Source: Kingdonia uniflora (Eukaryota > Streptophyta > Magnoliopsida > Ranunculales > Circaeasteraceae). Taken from it: DNA of 64,000 nt. The DNA lies in contig JACGCM010000599.1 of assembly GCA_014058105.1 (NCBI GenBank), forward strand, positions 248,001 through 312,000, in the 5' to 3' direction. Below are positions 9,401 to 20,039 of the stretch, piece by piece. Each line of letters starts with the position of its first letter. Position 1 is the first letter of the stretch. The position numbers and the translations under genes are program-made. The notes under the pieces are model-generated. The model had not been told where the DNA came from, searched no databases, and was given only the letters and a program-made list of their open reading frames with translations.

Positions 9401-9882
9401 CAGGGGCGGAGGTAGGTTTTTATGTTTGGGTGGGGGGGGGGGGGAAGGTAGTACGATGAATTATATTAGGATATTGGGCATTTTGGGGTGGAGCCCCCCC
9501 CCAAAAAAATTTGCCATTTAATGGTGGTTTAAGCTTAAAAATTAATAAAATAAAATATAACATTATATTTGACTAAAAAATTATCCGGATTCACTTCTCA
9601 TCTCGTAAAATTTTTTTAAGCTTTTTGCGGCAATGACATGATCAACTTAAGCTGAAAAAATATATCAAAATAAGGTTCTTATTTGATGACATCAAGAATT
9701 GAACCTCAAACTCTTAGATTAGGAGCTTTACCATTTACCACTTGAGCTAACTTTCCTTGATGCCATTAAAAGAAAGAAAAATGCACATATTTTTTTTTTT
9801 TAATATACATATATAGGCATTTTTTAACAAAATTCTTTGGGGGGCGAACGGCCCCCCGCGCCCCCCTCTAAATCCACCCCTG
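9401..9882. mobile_element. MITE-like element with CAGGGG termini (hAT-like)
   Basis: 482 bp with terminal inverted repeats: CAGGGGCGGAGGTAG at the left and CTAAATCCACCCCTG at the right, whose reverse complement CAGGGGTGGATTTAG matches at 12 of 15. Inside the ends are a G run (9432-9444) and C/G-rich blocks (near 9495 and 9850) able to pair. CAGGG-type ends are typical of hAT elements. An 8 bp target duplication is not evident, so the superfamily is tentative. No transposase, so it is non-autonomous. It includes a tRNA-like stretch at 9690-9762. Confidence 0.65.
9690..9762 (-). other. degenerate tRNA-like sequence inside the MITE
   Basis: On the minus strand the 73 nt segment has CATCAAG and CTTGATG at its ends, able to form a 7 bp stem. 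It has an A-box-like TAGCTCAAGTGGTA, a possible anticodon stem CTC/GAG around TAATCTAA, and a B-box-like GGTTCAATTC. The T arm and positions 8-9 do not fit a working tRNA. It may be a tRNA pseudogene or a piece that gave the MITE internal Pol III promoter boxes. Confidence 0.4.
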
Positions 9883-10098
9883 TTCTTTCCATCATCTCAA
9901 ATACTTGCTTAAAGCAAACACTATGCATATAATAACATTACTATATCATGCTATTAATATTTTTGAATAAAACATTTAACATACTTTTCTTAAAAACTCA
10001 ATACATCTTTATTAACTACTTCAAATTTAACCATTTATCAGCAGCAAATATCACATAAGTTAATCATTCAAAACAGACAAGAAATTGTTTCGGTCCCA

Positions 10099-11136
10099 TT
10101 GACCACTTGTTCATCAATATTTAACAAAAAAAAATTCAAAACAAACTTTTACTCTACAGGTAGAGAGGTTGAGGTATCAACTTTTACTGGTAGACCTAGA
10201 GTAAGCCCATCCAATGCTCCCTCAGGAACAATACTCTCGGGGATGGTGATCACTAGGACCTCAGGAACTTCGTCCTTCACGTCCGAATCCAAATTTTTTT
10301 TGTTGCCAGCAACAACCAAACCTTATAAAATCTTTTCTCCCCTCCAGATACTCGAGTTGCTCAACAAAGTTGGACTTCATCCGCTTATGAGAGTCAATGT
10401 TGACTCGATCAGTTTCAGCCTTCACCTCATCGAGGACCTTGGGGTGCTCCACCTCCATTGCCCTCCGGGAAGGCGTAATCTATTCCCGAACATCTTCCTC
10501 AAAATTTGTCTTTTGTAATTCCAAAGCCTCCTCTTTCTTTTTTGTTAGATCGACCCTTATGAGCTCGACCTATTTTCTCTTCCCCATATCCCAGGCCTTC
10601 TTCACCTCACGAATGGCTGCATCTTTCGCCTTCTCAGCCCCACGTTTCAGTTTCTCGACCTTCGCCTCCAGGCTTTCCTTCTCCTGGATCAACTCCTCTT
10701 TTTCCTTCTCCAACTCCTTATCGATATTCTTATAAGCGAGGAGCTAGTTTGTAAGAGTGTCAGCACCGAGTATGCGGGGTTTAGCCTCGATCAATTGCTT
10801 CTTGATCTACATTACAGTCATAGTATGAGTTTTCGAATGAGGGACCAAATTCTTTAATCGGAGCAAAGTAGAGAGATTTCTAACCTTGTTTATTTTATGG
10901 CGGCCTTCGATGAGGAAGGATGATAAACTTTCTTCCCTCACCAAACAGCCATCAAACTCCTCCTCTAGAGAAGTCATCCCAGTGGCATACGCCTCCATGG
11001 TCTGTTGAACCTCAGTGTCCGACTCCTCGACGAACTGCTTCTTCATCGGAATAGAGGAAGCTTTCTTCTTTGGCAACAAGTAAGTGGCTGACTTTGGGGG
11101 CCGACCACCAGCAGACCCAGATACAGGAACATCCAC
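10099..11136 (-). pseudogene. D antisense gene, coiled-coil C-terminal part
   Basis: Read on the minus strand from 11136: a Gly/Pro/Lys-rich start (P-V-S-G-S-A-G-G-R-P-P-K), an acidic section, then a long charged coiled coil (K-E-L-E-K-E-K-E-E-L-I-Q-E-K-E-S-L-E) continuing to about 10260. Three in-frame stops break it (near 10807, 10745 and 10555). The Lys/Glu heptad character matches the last exon of the antisense gene in E1, A and B, although the sequence is diverged. Nothing suggests an enzyme. Confidence 0.5.
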
Positions 11137-11577
11137 CTTCTCTCACTCCTTCGTAGGAGATTATCGAGATGAACTCTTCGGTACAGGAGTTGGAGGTACA
11201 ACAGGTTGGCATCCAACCCTCCTCATCTTATTTTTCCCGAAAGGTCTTAGTCAAAAGAGCTCTCTACAGTCGTGAAATCCGTGGTATAGCCACTCAAAGA
11301 AAGATTCTCGAGGGGAAAACTCGAATCTGCTTCTTGAAAAAGGCCATCCACTTTCTCTTGGTTAACAACTAAATTATCGATCCGACTGAAGTAACCCGTC
11401 CTGATGTTCTACAATTTTTCTGCAATAGTAGAAGCCCTATCGATCACCTTTAAAGCTGCATAAAGACAAACATCAAATTAGACAACCATTTAAATCCATT
11501 AAAATAAAGCAAAACTTTGACATACAAATTACCTAAACACACACCTAAGTGGAAAGTCTTTCTTTTTAGAGGCTCCC

Positions 11578-12180
11578 TCAAAATTTTCTTACTGAACTCG
11601 TAGTTCCCCGTAACAAGGAGACATTCATCAAAATTCTGCCCCCTCTCGATACCATTTCGTAAAAAATAGGTCTCCTCAAAAACCTCGCCATGCACCTGTA
11701 CCCTAACTTTTGTAGATTTTGTTTGAGTGTGTAGTACACACAAAAATCATCCACCGTGATAAGCTCTTCACCTCTTTCCTTTAATCTACTATTTATCACT
11801 CCCACCATACGAAAGAGAACATAAACCTTGGGGTTGAACTGATCAGGTGCCACATCGAAAAAATTAAAAAACTTATTTTGGTTAGCTCGAAGAGGCAGTT
11901 TTAGCCTCTTTTTCATCTATTCTCGATGGACAAGAATTTCATCCAAAGGAACGTCTTGGTCTGTCATCTCATAATGGTATTCCTCTAACCTAATGTCTTT
12001 CAGAATACCATACTTCGCCTTAAAGATCAAAATTCTACTTGTCTCAGGGGCCTCACCATAGCATATACCTTCTCCCCCCTCGACATCTTCCTCTCCACCA
12101 TTACTACATTCTCGATCACTTGCCTGCGGCTCATAATCCACGTCTGTTTCGGTCCCCTCCTCGTCAGACACTTCGACCAC
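11578..12180 (-). pseudogene. D antisense gene, acidic N-terminus and gypsy-type transposon-like domain
   Basis: Two consecutive minus-strand ORFs in the same frame, split by one stop at 11917. The first (12180-11917) is highly acidic (V-S-D-E-E-G-T-E-T-D-V-D-Y-E). The second (11916-11578) begins K-K-R-L-K-L-P-L-R and has [19 protein letters not shown] and F-C-V-Y-Y-T. The layout L-P-L-R, F-F, P-x-Q-x-x-P-N/K resembles the plant 'putative gypsy type transposon' domain (Pfam Transposase_28). A and B have the same pair of parts. The domain's biochemical role is unknown. Confidence 0.5.
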
Positions 12181-13258
12181 CTTGGGTGCTACTTTATACT
12201 AATTGATACTCGCCACATCCATGCTACTCGAACCACTCTATAACTCCTACCAAACTTTTGGATACATATTGTTACATTAATTAGGAGTGGTTCTACATCC
12301 ACGAGGTTGGTGAAAATTCCTTATTTATTATCATTTTAAATAGGTTCAATCATTTTTATGAACCTGAAAATCAGATTCCATTTTTTCAGTTAGTATCCTA
12401 TCATATATGATACATTACATAACTTCATATGCTAATATCAATATTGTTGTTGAGTTTAATCTCCACCCCATCAATTTTTTTACACTTATCTGATTTACAC
12501 GTTCCAACATTAAGTTCTCGATACAGGATTTCATTCATATTTTTTATAAGTCCCAGCATCGATGACTATCTAGCTACTCCTAACATCTTCTACTCGAAGA
12601 ACAGGATCCACTAGCTTCTCGAAGACACTTTAGCAGTAGTAAGGTTTCCGCCAAAGCAAGTCGAGTTCAAAAATCTCACATTTATGTACTCTTCGCCATA
12701 AAATACGATCATTTCGTAAGAAATCAGGCACCCCAACTGCCTAAACCTCTCCCAATATCCGTATCATGACAAATGAACTCCGAGTCGTGTCGCACTCACA
12801 ACGATGACAACAACCTCAGTCTTTCACCTCATCATCATTCCTTAACTCCAACCCCACTCTCCAACCATTACACCATCCATCACACAACCATTCAATCAAT
12901 ATCACAGACAATTTAACAAAAGCCCTAACACTATATTTTCCCAATTACTTACAATACACACATTAAAACTATAATTCCTTTCTGCACTACCTCCATCATG
13001 TTTATATCTACAAAGGGTTTCTACAGAATCGCTAATATTCAACATACGTTCAACAAGAAAAATTTCAAAGACAACCACTAACCTTGGAGTCGCGCTGCTT
13101 CTGTATCACTTAATTTTGTAATTTTCTCCCTCTCAATCAACACACTAATCTCCTCGTTCCTAATTGTTGACAAAGAAGCAAGAGACGATCACAAATAATT
13201 CGTACTTAAAGAAATTTTTTTAGAATCAGTGGTGTGTGAACAGTCGCCAACCATGGGG

Positions 13259-13269
13259 CTATTTATAGG
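13259..13269 (-). promoter_or_regulatory. TATA box of the D antisense gene
   Basis: CCTATAAATAG on the minus strand, a near-ideal plant TATA box. It is followed about 180 bp downstream by a donor-like CCAAG/GTTAGTG (about 13083). The large antisense ORFs of D start about 0.9 kb further on. The layout parallels E1 (2891-2898) and B (38978-38986). Confidence 0.5.
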
Positions 13270-13798
13270 CCCCTGACGACTGCTCATCGCGCCCCTTCGA
13301 ATACTCGAGTATAGCGCCTTGATCGCCTCTTTTCGAAGTCTTTAATCCTTTGTCTCCTAAATGCCAATAGGCCCATGCACTGCTGCTCTAACCATTCCAT
13401 ATCTCCTTTTAACTCCTATAATGTGTCCATACTGGCCAAAAAAACTCATAAACTATCAAACAAAGATTTTTCATCCAATTCCTTGTACCTTAAAACATCA
13501 CCTACAGGAGAGCACCTCACTATTTTTCTTCCCACACTTCAACACATCTTTCCTTTTTTACATCCCCTATGATATTTTCAAGAAAGTTGTAACAGCAATT
13601 CAAAATTCAAATTATGTTCGACAACACAATACCCGCGAATTTTATTCATCACAATTTCAGCCATATTCAAGAAAATAGTTGAAAATATTCACAGTTATAC
13701 TTCGAGAACATTTTTTCATTATAACATCGACAACAACAATTTGACAAAAATAACGTCATATATTCCCAACAAAAAAAAGTACATGTTTATTCGTTCTA

Positions 13799-14122
13799 TT
13801 ACAATAAAAGCTGACACAGACAACTTTTCATACTTCCCGACCAGCGAGAGCATCTTCCTTCCAGCGTCTTGTGGCATGGGTCCTTACACTCACTATCATC
13901 ACATTCTGAAGGACTTAGAGATTGTAGTTGACAGTGAAACGAGTATGCCTCTTCCGCCTCCTTTGCCTCTGCTTCACCCATTCCTTCATAACTTACTTCC
14001 ATCGGCACCAACGATTGTCAATTAACACATAATTTTTTGAAGTACCTCTATAGCAATTCCCCGTATTTTAAATACACCTGGTTAGCAAACTCCTTACGCA
14101 GCTGCTCCCTCTTCTTCTCCAT
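13799..14122 (-). pseudogene. D small antisense ORF 1
   Basis: From ATG 14122 the minus strand reads M-E-K-K-R-E-Q-L-R-K-E-F, then L-K-Y-G-E-L. After two stops it continues with [20 protein letters not shown], the conserved core of the small antisense family (P, x-Y-x-G-M, E-A-E). The last 40 codons are not conserved. A TATA-like CCTATAAATGG (14263-14270) lies about 140 bp ahead, further than in the other copies, so the start may be mis-set. Function unknown. Confidence 0.45.
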
Positions 14123-14506
14123 CTTCCCCAAAACCAAATGAAATCCTCAATAATACAAGTGTATTTGTAAACAAACTTAGACTATCATAACTACTAAAAT
14201 TAAAATAACATTCACTTTACATTGGAACTCTAAACCCAGTCAAATCAAACCTCCTAGGGAACCATTTATAGGCCCCACATAGTCAACAGACTTCACTTCG
14301 ACACAATAACCTCAATATTTCCCTGCAGTTCGAAACAACTATCTTGGCATTAACCTGACTCGGCAAATTATCTTCGGATAATAGATTTCCATATCATTCG
14401 AGGTCACAACATATTTAATCGATATAAATTCACAAACAACATTTTATTCCTTAAGATAACTATTACATTTTACATTCAACAATCTTTACTTCGATTACAT
14501 TATAAC

Positions 14507-14941
14507 TCAGACTACAATTACTGTACATCCTAAGTATGCCATATCCTCCGGCGAAGAAAAATAGCCACACCCTCCTCCTTTGAAACCACCACCATCTGAC
14601 AACCCCAGGGGATTGTAGAAATCACAGCGCCCGGAGAAGCCACCATAGGTAGCCCTGCCTAGCAAAGCATCTTTGACTTCTACATGGGTAATGGCTATTT
14701 CACATAGACTTTTGATGTGCTCCGAGGCCGTCAGCAACACAAAGCTAAAATGACACCGAAAGAAAAACTCATCTCTAGCACGATCAGCCTCAAACTATGT
14801 CATTTCTTCATATATTGGCTCCACCGGTAGGGGATAATAGGAAGCCAGCGACAACCGACCAAAGTGCAATTCTTTCACCTCCTCGTACTTGACATTCACA
14901 CGCTCCCAAAACTTCGACGCCTGGAACCGCATCGTCACCAT
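14507..14941 (-). pseudogene. D small antisense ORF 2
   Basis: Minus-strand reading frame of about 145 codons from ATG 14941 (M-V-T-M-R-F-Q) with a single stop, just after P-L-P-V-E-P-I-Y-E-E-M-T (near 14793). The rest stays open: E-A-D-R-A-R-D-E-F-F-F-R-C-H-F, then a Gly-rich tail. It aligns along its length with the E2 ORF at 7541-7873 (M-V-T-I-R-T-Q, L-K-Y, Y-x-x-M, E-D-D-Y-Y, H-F). TATAAATA (14991-14998) lies about 50 bp ahead of the ATG. Confidence 0.5.
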
Positions 14942-14990
14942 AAATGTATCTTATAGAACTGCCTAACAACACTTCCCCTCCTTCTCCATA

Positions 14991-14998
14991 TATTTATA
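14991..14998 (-). promoter_or_regulatory. TATA box for D small antisense ORF 2
   Basis: TATAAATA on the minus strand, about 50 bp before the ATG at 14941. Confidence 0.5.
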
Positions 14999-15180
14999 CT
15001 ATACTCTCACCTGCACAGATACCACAGTCAAATGAACTACAATAAATGTTCCTTAGGAAAATACGTGACTAAATTTATGTGACTTTCACAATGAAAATGA
15101 CAGAACACAGAATCCTATAGCATTTGACAACCTATTCACATTCTGATGTTTTTCTCGATGTAACAACAAGTAATTGTGTC

Positions 15181-15194
15181 GAGAATGGGGCAAT
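15181..15194 (+). promoter_or_regulatory. D polypurine tract (degenerate)
   Basis: GAGAATGGGGCAAT directly before TGTAGTAGC; the expected GAGAGGGGGC core has decayed. Confidence 0.6.
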
Positions 15195-15666
15195 TGTAGT
15201 AGCATATTTCCTAAATTCGACAAAGAGAAGCTAACGGAACTTAGTCAAAGACATTCCATCATTCGAGAAGATGTCACATCTGCGACCATAGTTCTCGACC
15301 TACTAAAATAGCCGTTATGCTTGGTCAAATTGAGCCGTTGCAGAGAGATCCACGAAGTTTGCCCACTACCCGCCAAATGGGAAACTATTTTATTTTATAA
15401 TTGCAAGTATCTACTATATATACAGGCAGAGAGTATGTTCAAACCTATCCACAACTCTACTATTAGACATTCTTGCGTCCTTACCAATCAACAATTATAA
15501 TAACAAGCAAACTATTAAATTTTTCACCAAAACCCTCATCGAGGTCGTAGCTTTTCTTAGACTTTACTGATTTTCCATGTAAAATCCTGTGCGCTTAAGG
15601 CTATAATTGAATAATCCTTACTAAAGTATTAGCAAAGATTATCCTCCCAGAAAATATGTTATTACA
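15195..15666 (+). repeat. D 3' LTR
   Basis: 472 bp starting TGTAGTAGCATATT after the polypurine tract and ending ATGTTATTACA. It has TATATATA at 15415-15422 and CATCGAGGTCGTAGC near 15537, matching the GAGGTCGTCG block of the E3 LTR. The GGTGTAAGAGC block near the end has decayed to AGTATTAGC. No primer-binding site follows, consistent with a 3' LTR. Confidence 0.65.
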
Positions 15667-16628
15667 CGTCCTTTAGTAGTATGACAAACTCCCTCAAAGT
15701 GAGTCCCCACCATATTCTCTTTCTTTCTCATCTTTACCTTACATTCCCCCTCATATTTATACAACTTTTCAAGATCACTTCAAATCCCCCACATTCCATA
15801 TATATAATAATCTATTTTTCCATAACTGGATACCCTAAGATCTTGATTGAAAGTTATTTAAACTTATCTGTACAAATCGACCTCTTTTGATTCATTAAAT
15901 CTCATTTCGATCTACTCCTTATAATCTCTCCACCTACACATCATTTCCAAATAAGATCTCCCTAAGCTCAAATTTTCAATTCCTGCTCAATCCATTTATG
16001 AAAAGATATTCTCCCCTCATGATTCTATAATATAATCCGTTCGATACATATTTCCACACATCTACATATTTCACAAACACATTTTTCAAATAATACATAC
16101 AATTTTTCACAGTTTGACTAAATAAAACTTCATTTTTTAGCTCGATTTCAAATATTACATTTTTTTCCTCTACATACATATCTATACTTCTTCTAGCTCG
16201 ATTTACGTCAAAGAGCTAATTCTATCTATTAATACAGAGTTTGAACTAAAATTTTTTTATTAGCTCGAATATCAGTTAAAGATACTTTACAGATAATAAG
16301 TCTTTCAAATACTTTTACAGATCATTCTACATCTTAAATGTTACTTTTCAGTGATGTTTCATTCAAAGAATCTTCTGAAACAAAGTTGGAACTAGAAATC
16401 ACCAAGGATCTTTCTTCCTTCACACCATGAAGCCAGGAACTGAGGAAACAAAGGTGTTAGTGCCTGAACCAACCCTTTACCAGAACCTTCTTTACGACAG
16501 GAGAGGATTATTATGCAAGGGCAAGACTTCCAATCTCCATCCTCCTCCTCCACCATACCGTCTTCTCCTCCTTAACCCCCACCAACAGAAAGTTGATAGA
16601 GATGAAAGGGAGTTTTACCTTAGAATCC

Positions 16629-16948
16629 AGCACCTCGCATGTTACCGACAGTAATGCCACGCATATACGCTAGCCCCCGCATTTATCTCATCAACCTTGT
16701 CCTCTGCAAGGATGTGAAGACACCTCTAACGTTGCTCGCCTTTCAAGACCATGTTGCAAAATATCCACATATTATAAAAATAATCTTCAGCTTCAGCCGC
16801 TTCATCTTCTGACATCCCATGATAAGTTGGCGGTATAGGTATGGGTTGTGGGCATCTCCAGAGCTTTGTCCCCAAAGTATCGCAACTTCAACCTTTGCAT
16901 TTCGAAAAATATTTTCTCCTCGTATACCATTCTCTGAGTCTTCACCAT
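16629..16948 (-). pseudogene. E3 small antisense ORF
   Basis: ATG at 16948 opens M-V-K-T-Q-R-M-V-Y-E-E-K. It runs to R-L-K-L-R-Y-F-G-D-K-A-L-E-M-P, then shifts frame by one base into P-I-P-I-P-P-T-Y-H-G-M-S-E-D-E-A-A-E-A-E-D with Y-F-Y-N-M. A stop follows after G-E-Q-R, then H-I-L-A-E-D. The R-L-K-L-R-Y-F-G and P-P-T-Y-H-G-M blocks are shared with the inverted copy at 55544-55777. TATATATA-type box at 17015-17027. Function unknown. Confidence 0.55.
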
Positions 16949-17014
16949 TATCACTCAGAGAATACAAAAGATATTACATCACAGAGTACTTTACCAGAAT
17001 CTTCGATAGACGTA

Positions 17015-17027
17015 CTATATATATAAA
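17015..17027 (-). promoter_or_regulatory. TATA box for the E3 small antisense ORF
   Basis: TTTATATATATAG on the minus strand about 70 bp before the ATG. The flanking CATTAAATGT before and TAC after it are conserved in the inverted relative at about 55455-55485. Confidence 0.5.
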
Positions 17028-17283
17028 GCTAACATTTAATGCGTAGGTACGATTCCAAAGCAGTCATCATTCAAGGAAGAGCCAATCTCGGAACCCTAGG
17101 CGTCAAATACATCAATCCTTTCTATTATGATAAATGCCAAATACATCCCTCCATAAATAAATACCGAGTACCCAATACTCAAATCCCCATTACTACGTCA
17201 TATCTTTTCAACTTCCAACACCAACAATCCATAGGTTATTTCTCAACCAAAGCCAGCCGTGCCTTCAGTTACGAGGGTGCGAT

Positions 17284-17890
17284 TGAAGGGACCTATCCCT
17301 CTACCTAAACCAAATTTGAATGAACTTAATATCAGACTCACGCATTATACGCGTTTCATAAACAGTCAGCATTGCCAGCTAGACCACGAACTGATAAAGA
17401 ACGTGGATCGAGCACAACAGAAGAATATGAACAAGTTAAAGACACCTGTCTCCCACAAACTAAACAGTTATACAGTCAACCACCACTTACCTCATTATTC
17501 GAAGAATGTGCTTCAGCACGATAATGAGTTGTGGGTAAGGTCTTTATAAAGAAAAAGTTCCAAAAGAGATAGAGGGACCAAGAAAAACTAGATTTTCTAG
17601 ACTCTGACACAGGAATTTCTAGATTTTAAACGCCACAAAACTTCTAATTTACAAGGTCAAGTATTTCTAGTTTGAGAGATCACCTGTAATAAGATATCAA
17701 CCTCAAGTAATAAAAGTTACTGTTACTAAAACCTTCAACTTGAGGTCGTCGTCTTTTTTTTACCTATTTAAAGGTTTTCCATGCTAAATCGCCTGTATCA
17801 TTTCTTACTTTACATTAGTTTATGTCACAGGTACAATTGGTGTAAGAGCTAATTTCGAGCCATTTCAAGCTACGGAATTAGGCCATTACA
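17284..17890 (+). repeat. E3 3' LTR
   Basis: 607 bp starting TGAAGGGACCTATCCC (TGTAGGGACC in the inverted copy), preceded by ACGAGGGTGCGAT, a decayed polypurine tract. It has TATA-like TTTATAAAG (17543-17551), GAGGTCGTCG, GGTGTAAGAGCTAA and the end GGCCATTACA. It aligns over its whole length with the reverse complement of 54626-55210. Confidence 0.8.
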
Positions 17891-18477
17891 CAGGAAACCC
17901 ACAAAATAACCCAAGACATATAGTCTACCCGAAGCCTTCCGAGACTAACCGGGCATTCGAAGGCCATATCAAGTTCAAGAGGACTTCGACCATGTCAGTG
18001 TATTGTGGAAGGTAGACAAACTTGACAGCCAGCTCACTTGACTATTAAGCAAAACAAGTTGCCAGACAGTTATAGTGACAGAACCAACCTTTTGCACAGT
18101 ACAACTACCCCAAAAGGGTATACATGTAATATGACCCCTCTGTGGTGACTCATCCTTTCCTATCTCTTATAAATAGGGGAAGAGATCCATCTTAGAAAGG
18201 TTAGAAAAACTCAACCTAAACCTCCCCATAAGATTAGAAACCTTCGAGCATCTTTGGGCCCCATTCGATTCGAACTGTAACCTCATTTATATATCTATTA
18301 CCCCAATCAAATTCTCGCTAGAGGTTGTGGAGAATGCCAATTCAGGGACTCCACGCAAGTATGTTAGTAGGGTATACTCTCTTATTTTTATTATATAAAT
18401 TTGTGAAAACCTCCAGTCGAACCTAAATCCCATGGTGTAAGAGCGCGAACTCCCCTCTACGAGATTACGCCCCTACA
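17891..18477 (+). repeat. A 5' LTR (5'-truncated or interrupted)
   Basis: Ends CCCCTACA directly before the primer-binding site. It has TATAAATA (18168-18175), GGTGACTCA and a CATGGTGTAAGAGC block near the end. It aligns with 40900-41547, starting at AACCCACAAAA in both. It lacks the first part of the LTR, which in the 3' copy is 28840-28923, because the E3 LTR ends exactly here. It also lacks about 100 bp present in the 3' copy. Confidence 0.75.
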
Positions 18478-18494
18478 TTTGGCACTGTCTGTGC
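18478..18494 (+). promoter_or_regulatory. A primer-binding site
   Basis: TTTGGCACTGTCTGTGC starts right after the LTR; element B has TTTGGCACCGTCTGTGC in the same place. T(T)TGGCGCCGTCTGTGG-type sites are common in Tat elements. The priming tRNA cannot be named without a search. Confidence 0.65.
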
Positions 18495-18529
18495 TATACC
18501 TACTGACCTCAATCCTTTTTCTTTTTCCC

Positions 18530-19790
18530 TATACCCATATCTGAAGGCCCCCACTCTCTATTCTACCTTTGCCATTTTTGGTACATCTGCCGGTGGTATC
18601 GCCGCCCAGCTGACCCTCATCAGTAAAAAGTTCGCTCTGGTAGAGGAGCGTCACACCAACCAACTTTGTCTCGAGCGAGAAAATCACCGTTAGGGAGCTC
18701 GAAGTTGAATAGCAACACGGTTTGGACGAAAATGATAGACAACACCAAGCCCTTGATGAGCTACGCCACATGGTTCAGGAACTACAGTAGGTACAAATTC
18801 AGGATGACCCTATGCGTTCTCAAGCCCCTGTCCCTCGTGTGTATCCGCCTGCACACACCTAGGCCCCCACCCCTATAGTGAGGTACCCCCACTAACATGC
18901 CCGAAGGTTCGATACACCTTGGCATCCCCATTTTAGAGGACTTGTCCGCTTCCACCCTCTGAACCTCCCGACATCCCACAAGGCATCCTGCTCATAAACG
19001 CCTGGGAGAACGTAGCGCCAAGCACACTGCCAACCCGTGGCCCTACTGCTCGCGACCTCAGCGTTCTCCCCCTCGAGCGTCCTATCTCACCCAACAAGAG
19101 CTCGATCAAAAAATCCATGCTGCCATACGCAGCAGTGCTAGGCCTACTTTAAACTTTTGGAGTTGCCTTAACAATCCCATATGCCCGAAGCTCCTCATTG
19201 TTGAAGTGCCTCCGAACTTCTATTACCCTCAAATTCACAAATATCAAAACACTGATCCTCTATCCGTAGCTTTAAATAGTAATCAAGCTTGCTTATTTCT
19301 CACTTCGCCATTAACAAAGACTGTGAGTTCTGGGTCGATGCCCTTTTCAACTTTTGAAAGATACCCACTAAAATACTTGAGAACTTTACCAAGCATTTAC
19401 TCAAACGCCTTGCCCGACCATAGCCGCGTCAAAGAGTATGCCTTTTTTAACCTCGAACCCTCGAAGAGATGCTGCCCAAAGTCAATGGATACATCGACCT
19501 CGAGCGTCTCCGCGAAACTAATCACTAGGGACAAACACCCACCAACAACCACAATAATCCTCGACAACCAAACACAACCATGGTCGCTCCCATCTACAAC
19601 GAGACCGACAACAAAAAGCGTATCTACTTCAATGCCCAATCCACCGAGCCTCGTAAGAAGCGACCCATGCCAGTTCTACCTAAACTTATTGTTCCCATCA
19701 GTACCACATAACCAATCATCTAGGCCGACCCTATTTAGTAGACCCCTGACCCCATCGAAGTCAAGCCTTAGGCAAGAACCATAAGTGTAA
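18530..19790 (+). pseudogene. A gag remnant
   Basis: Aligns with the gag of element B. It starts with an L-A-A-Q-L-T-L-I-S coiled-coil N-terminus and E-E-R-H-T-N-Q-L-C-L-E-R-E, then the capsid region near Q-I-H-K-Y-Q-N-T-D-P-L and the later G-Y-I-D-L-E-R-L-R-E. About 170 bp of the capsid core present in B is missing between 19290 and 19310. Many stops and frame changes. Gag would form the virus-like particle; this copy cannot. Confidence 0.6.
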
Positions 19791-20039
19791 CTATTAGCCC
19801 ACTAACAAGTGTTACGCGTTACAATGTTTACTTGAGAAGATAGTACGTCGTCGATCTCTCAGTTACCTCAACAGGTCATACCACAAGCCTTAGGCAACCC
19901 CGAATACAGGACCTGACGAGGTACACATCTTCCAAGCCCATATGATTGAAGTCAATAATATCGATAGTTATCACACCCAAAACAAACAAAAGCGGGTAAA
20001 AGAATGTTACAAATTAACTTACCAGCAAAATCTCTCAGT

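Larger units (their letters stand above)
9217..15666 (+). mobile_element. D: Tat-type LTR retrotransposon, 3' half
   Basis: From the E2 end to a 472 bp LTR. It carries a MITE-like insertion (9401-9882), a large antisense gene (about 10100-12180) with a TATA box at 13259-13269, two small antisense ORFs (13799-14122 and 14507-14941), a degenerate polypurine tract (15181-15194) and the 3' LTR (15195-15666). gag, pol and the 5' LTR are absent and would lie left of the window if E2 is nested in D. 9217-9400 and 9883-10098 hold nothing else I can name. Confidence 0.6.
15667..17890 (+). mobile_element. E3: Tat-type LTR retrotransposon, 3' end
   Basis: From the D LTR end to the E3 LTR end. It carries one small antisense ORF with a TATA box and ends in polypurine tract and LTR. 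15667-16600 is AT-rich, with repeated AGCTCGATTT-type motifs but no coding sequence I can support. An inverted relative with the same LTR and small ORF lies at 54626-55777. The left part of E3 would lie outside the window. Confidence 0.6.

Noticed and set aside
18529..18979. Minus-strand ORFs over the A gag
   Set aside because: Shadows of plus-strand gag that aligns with element B.
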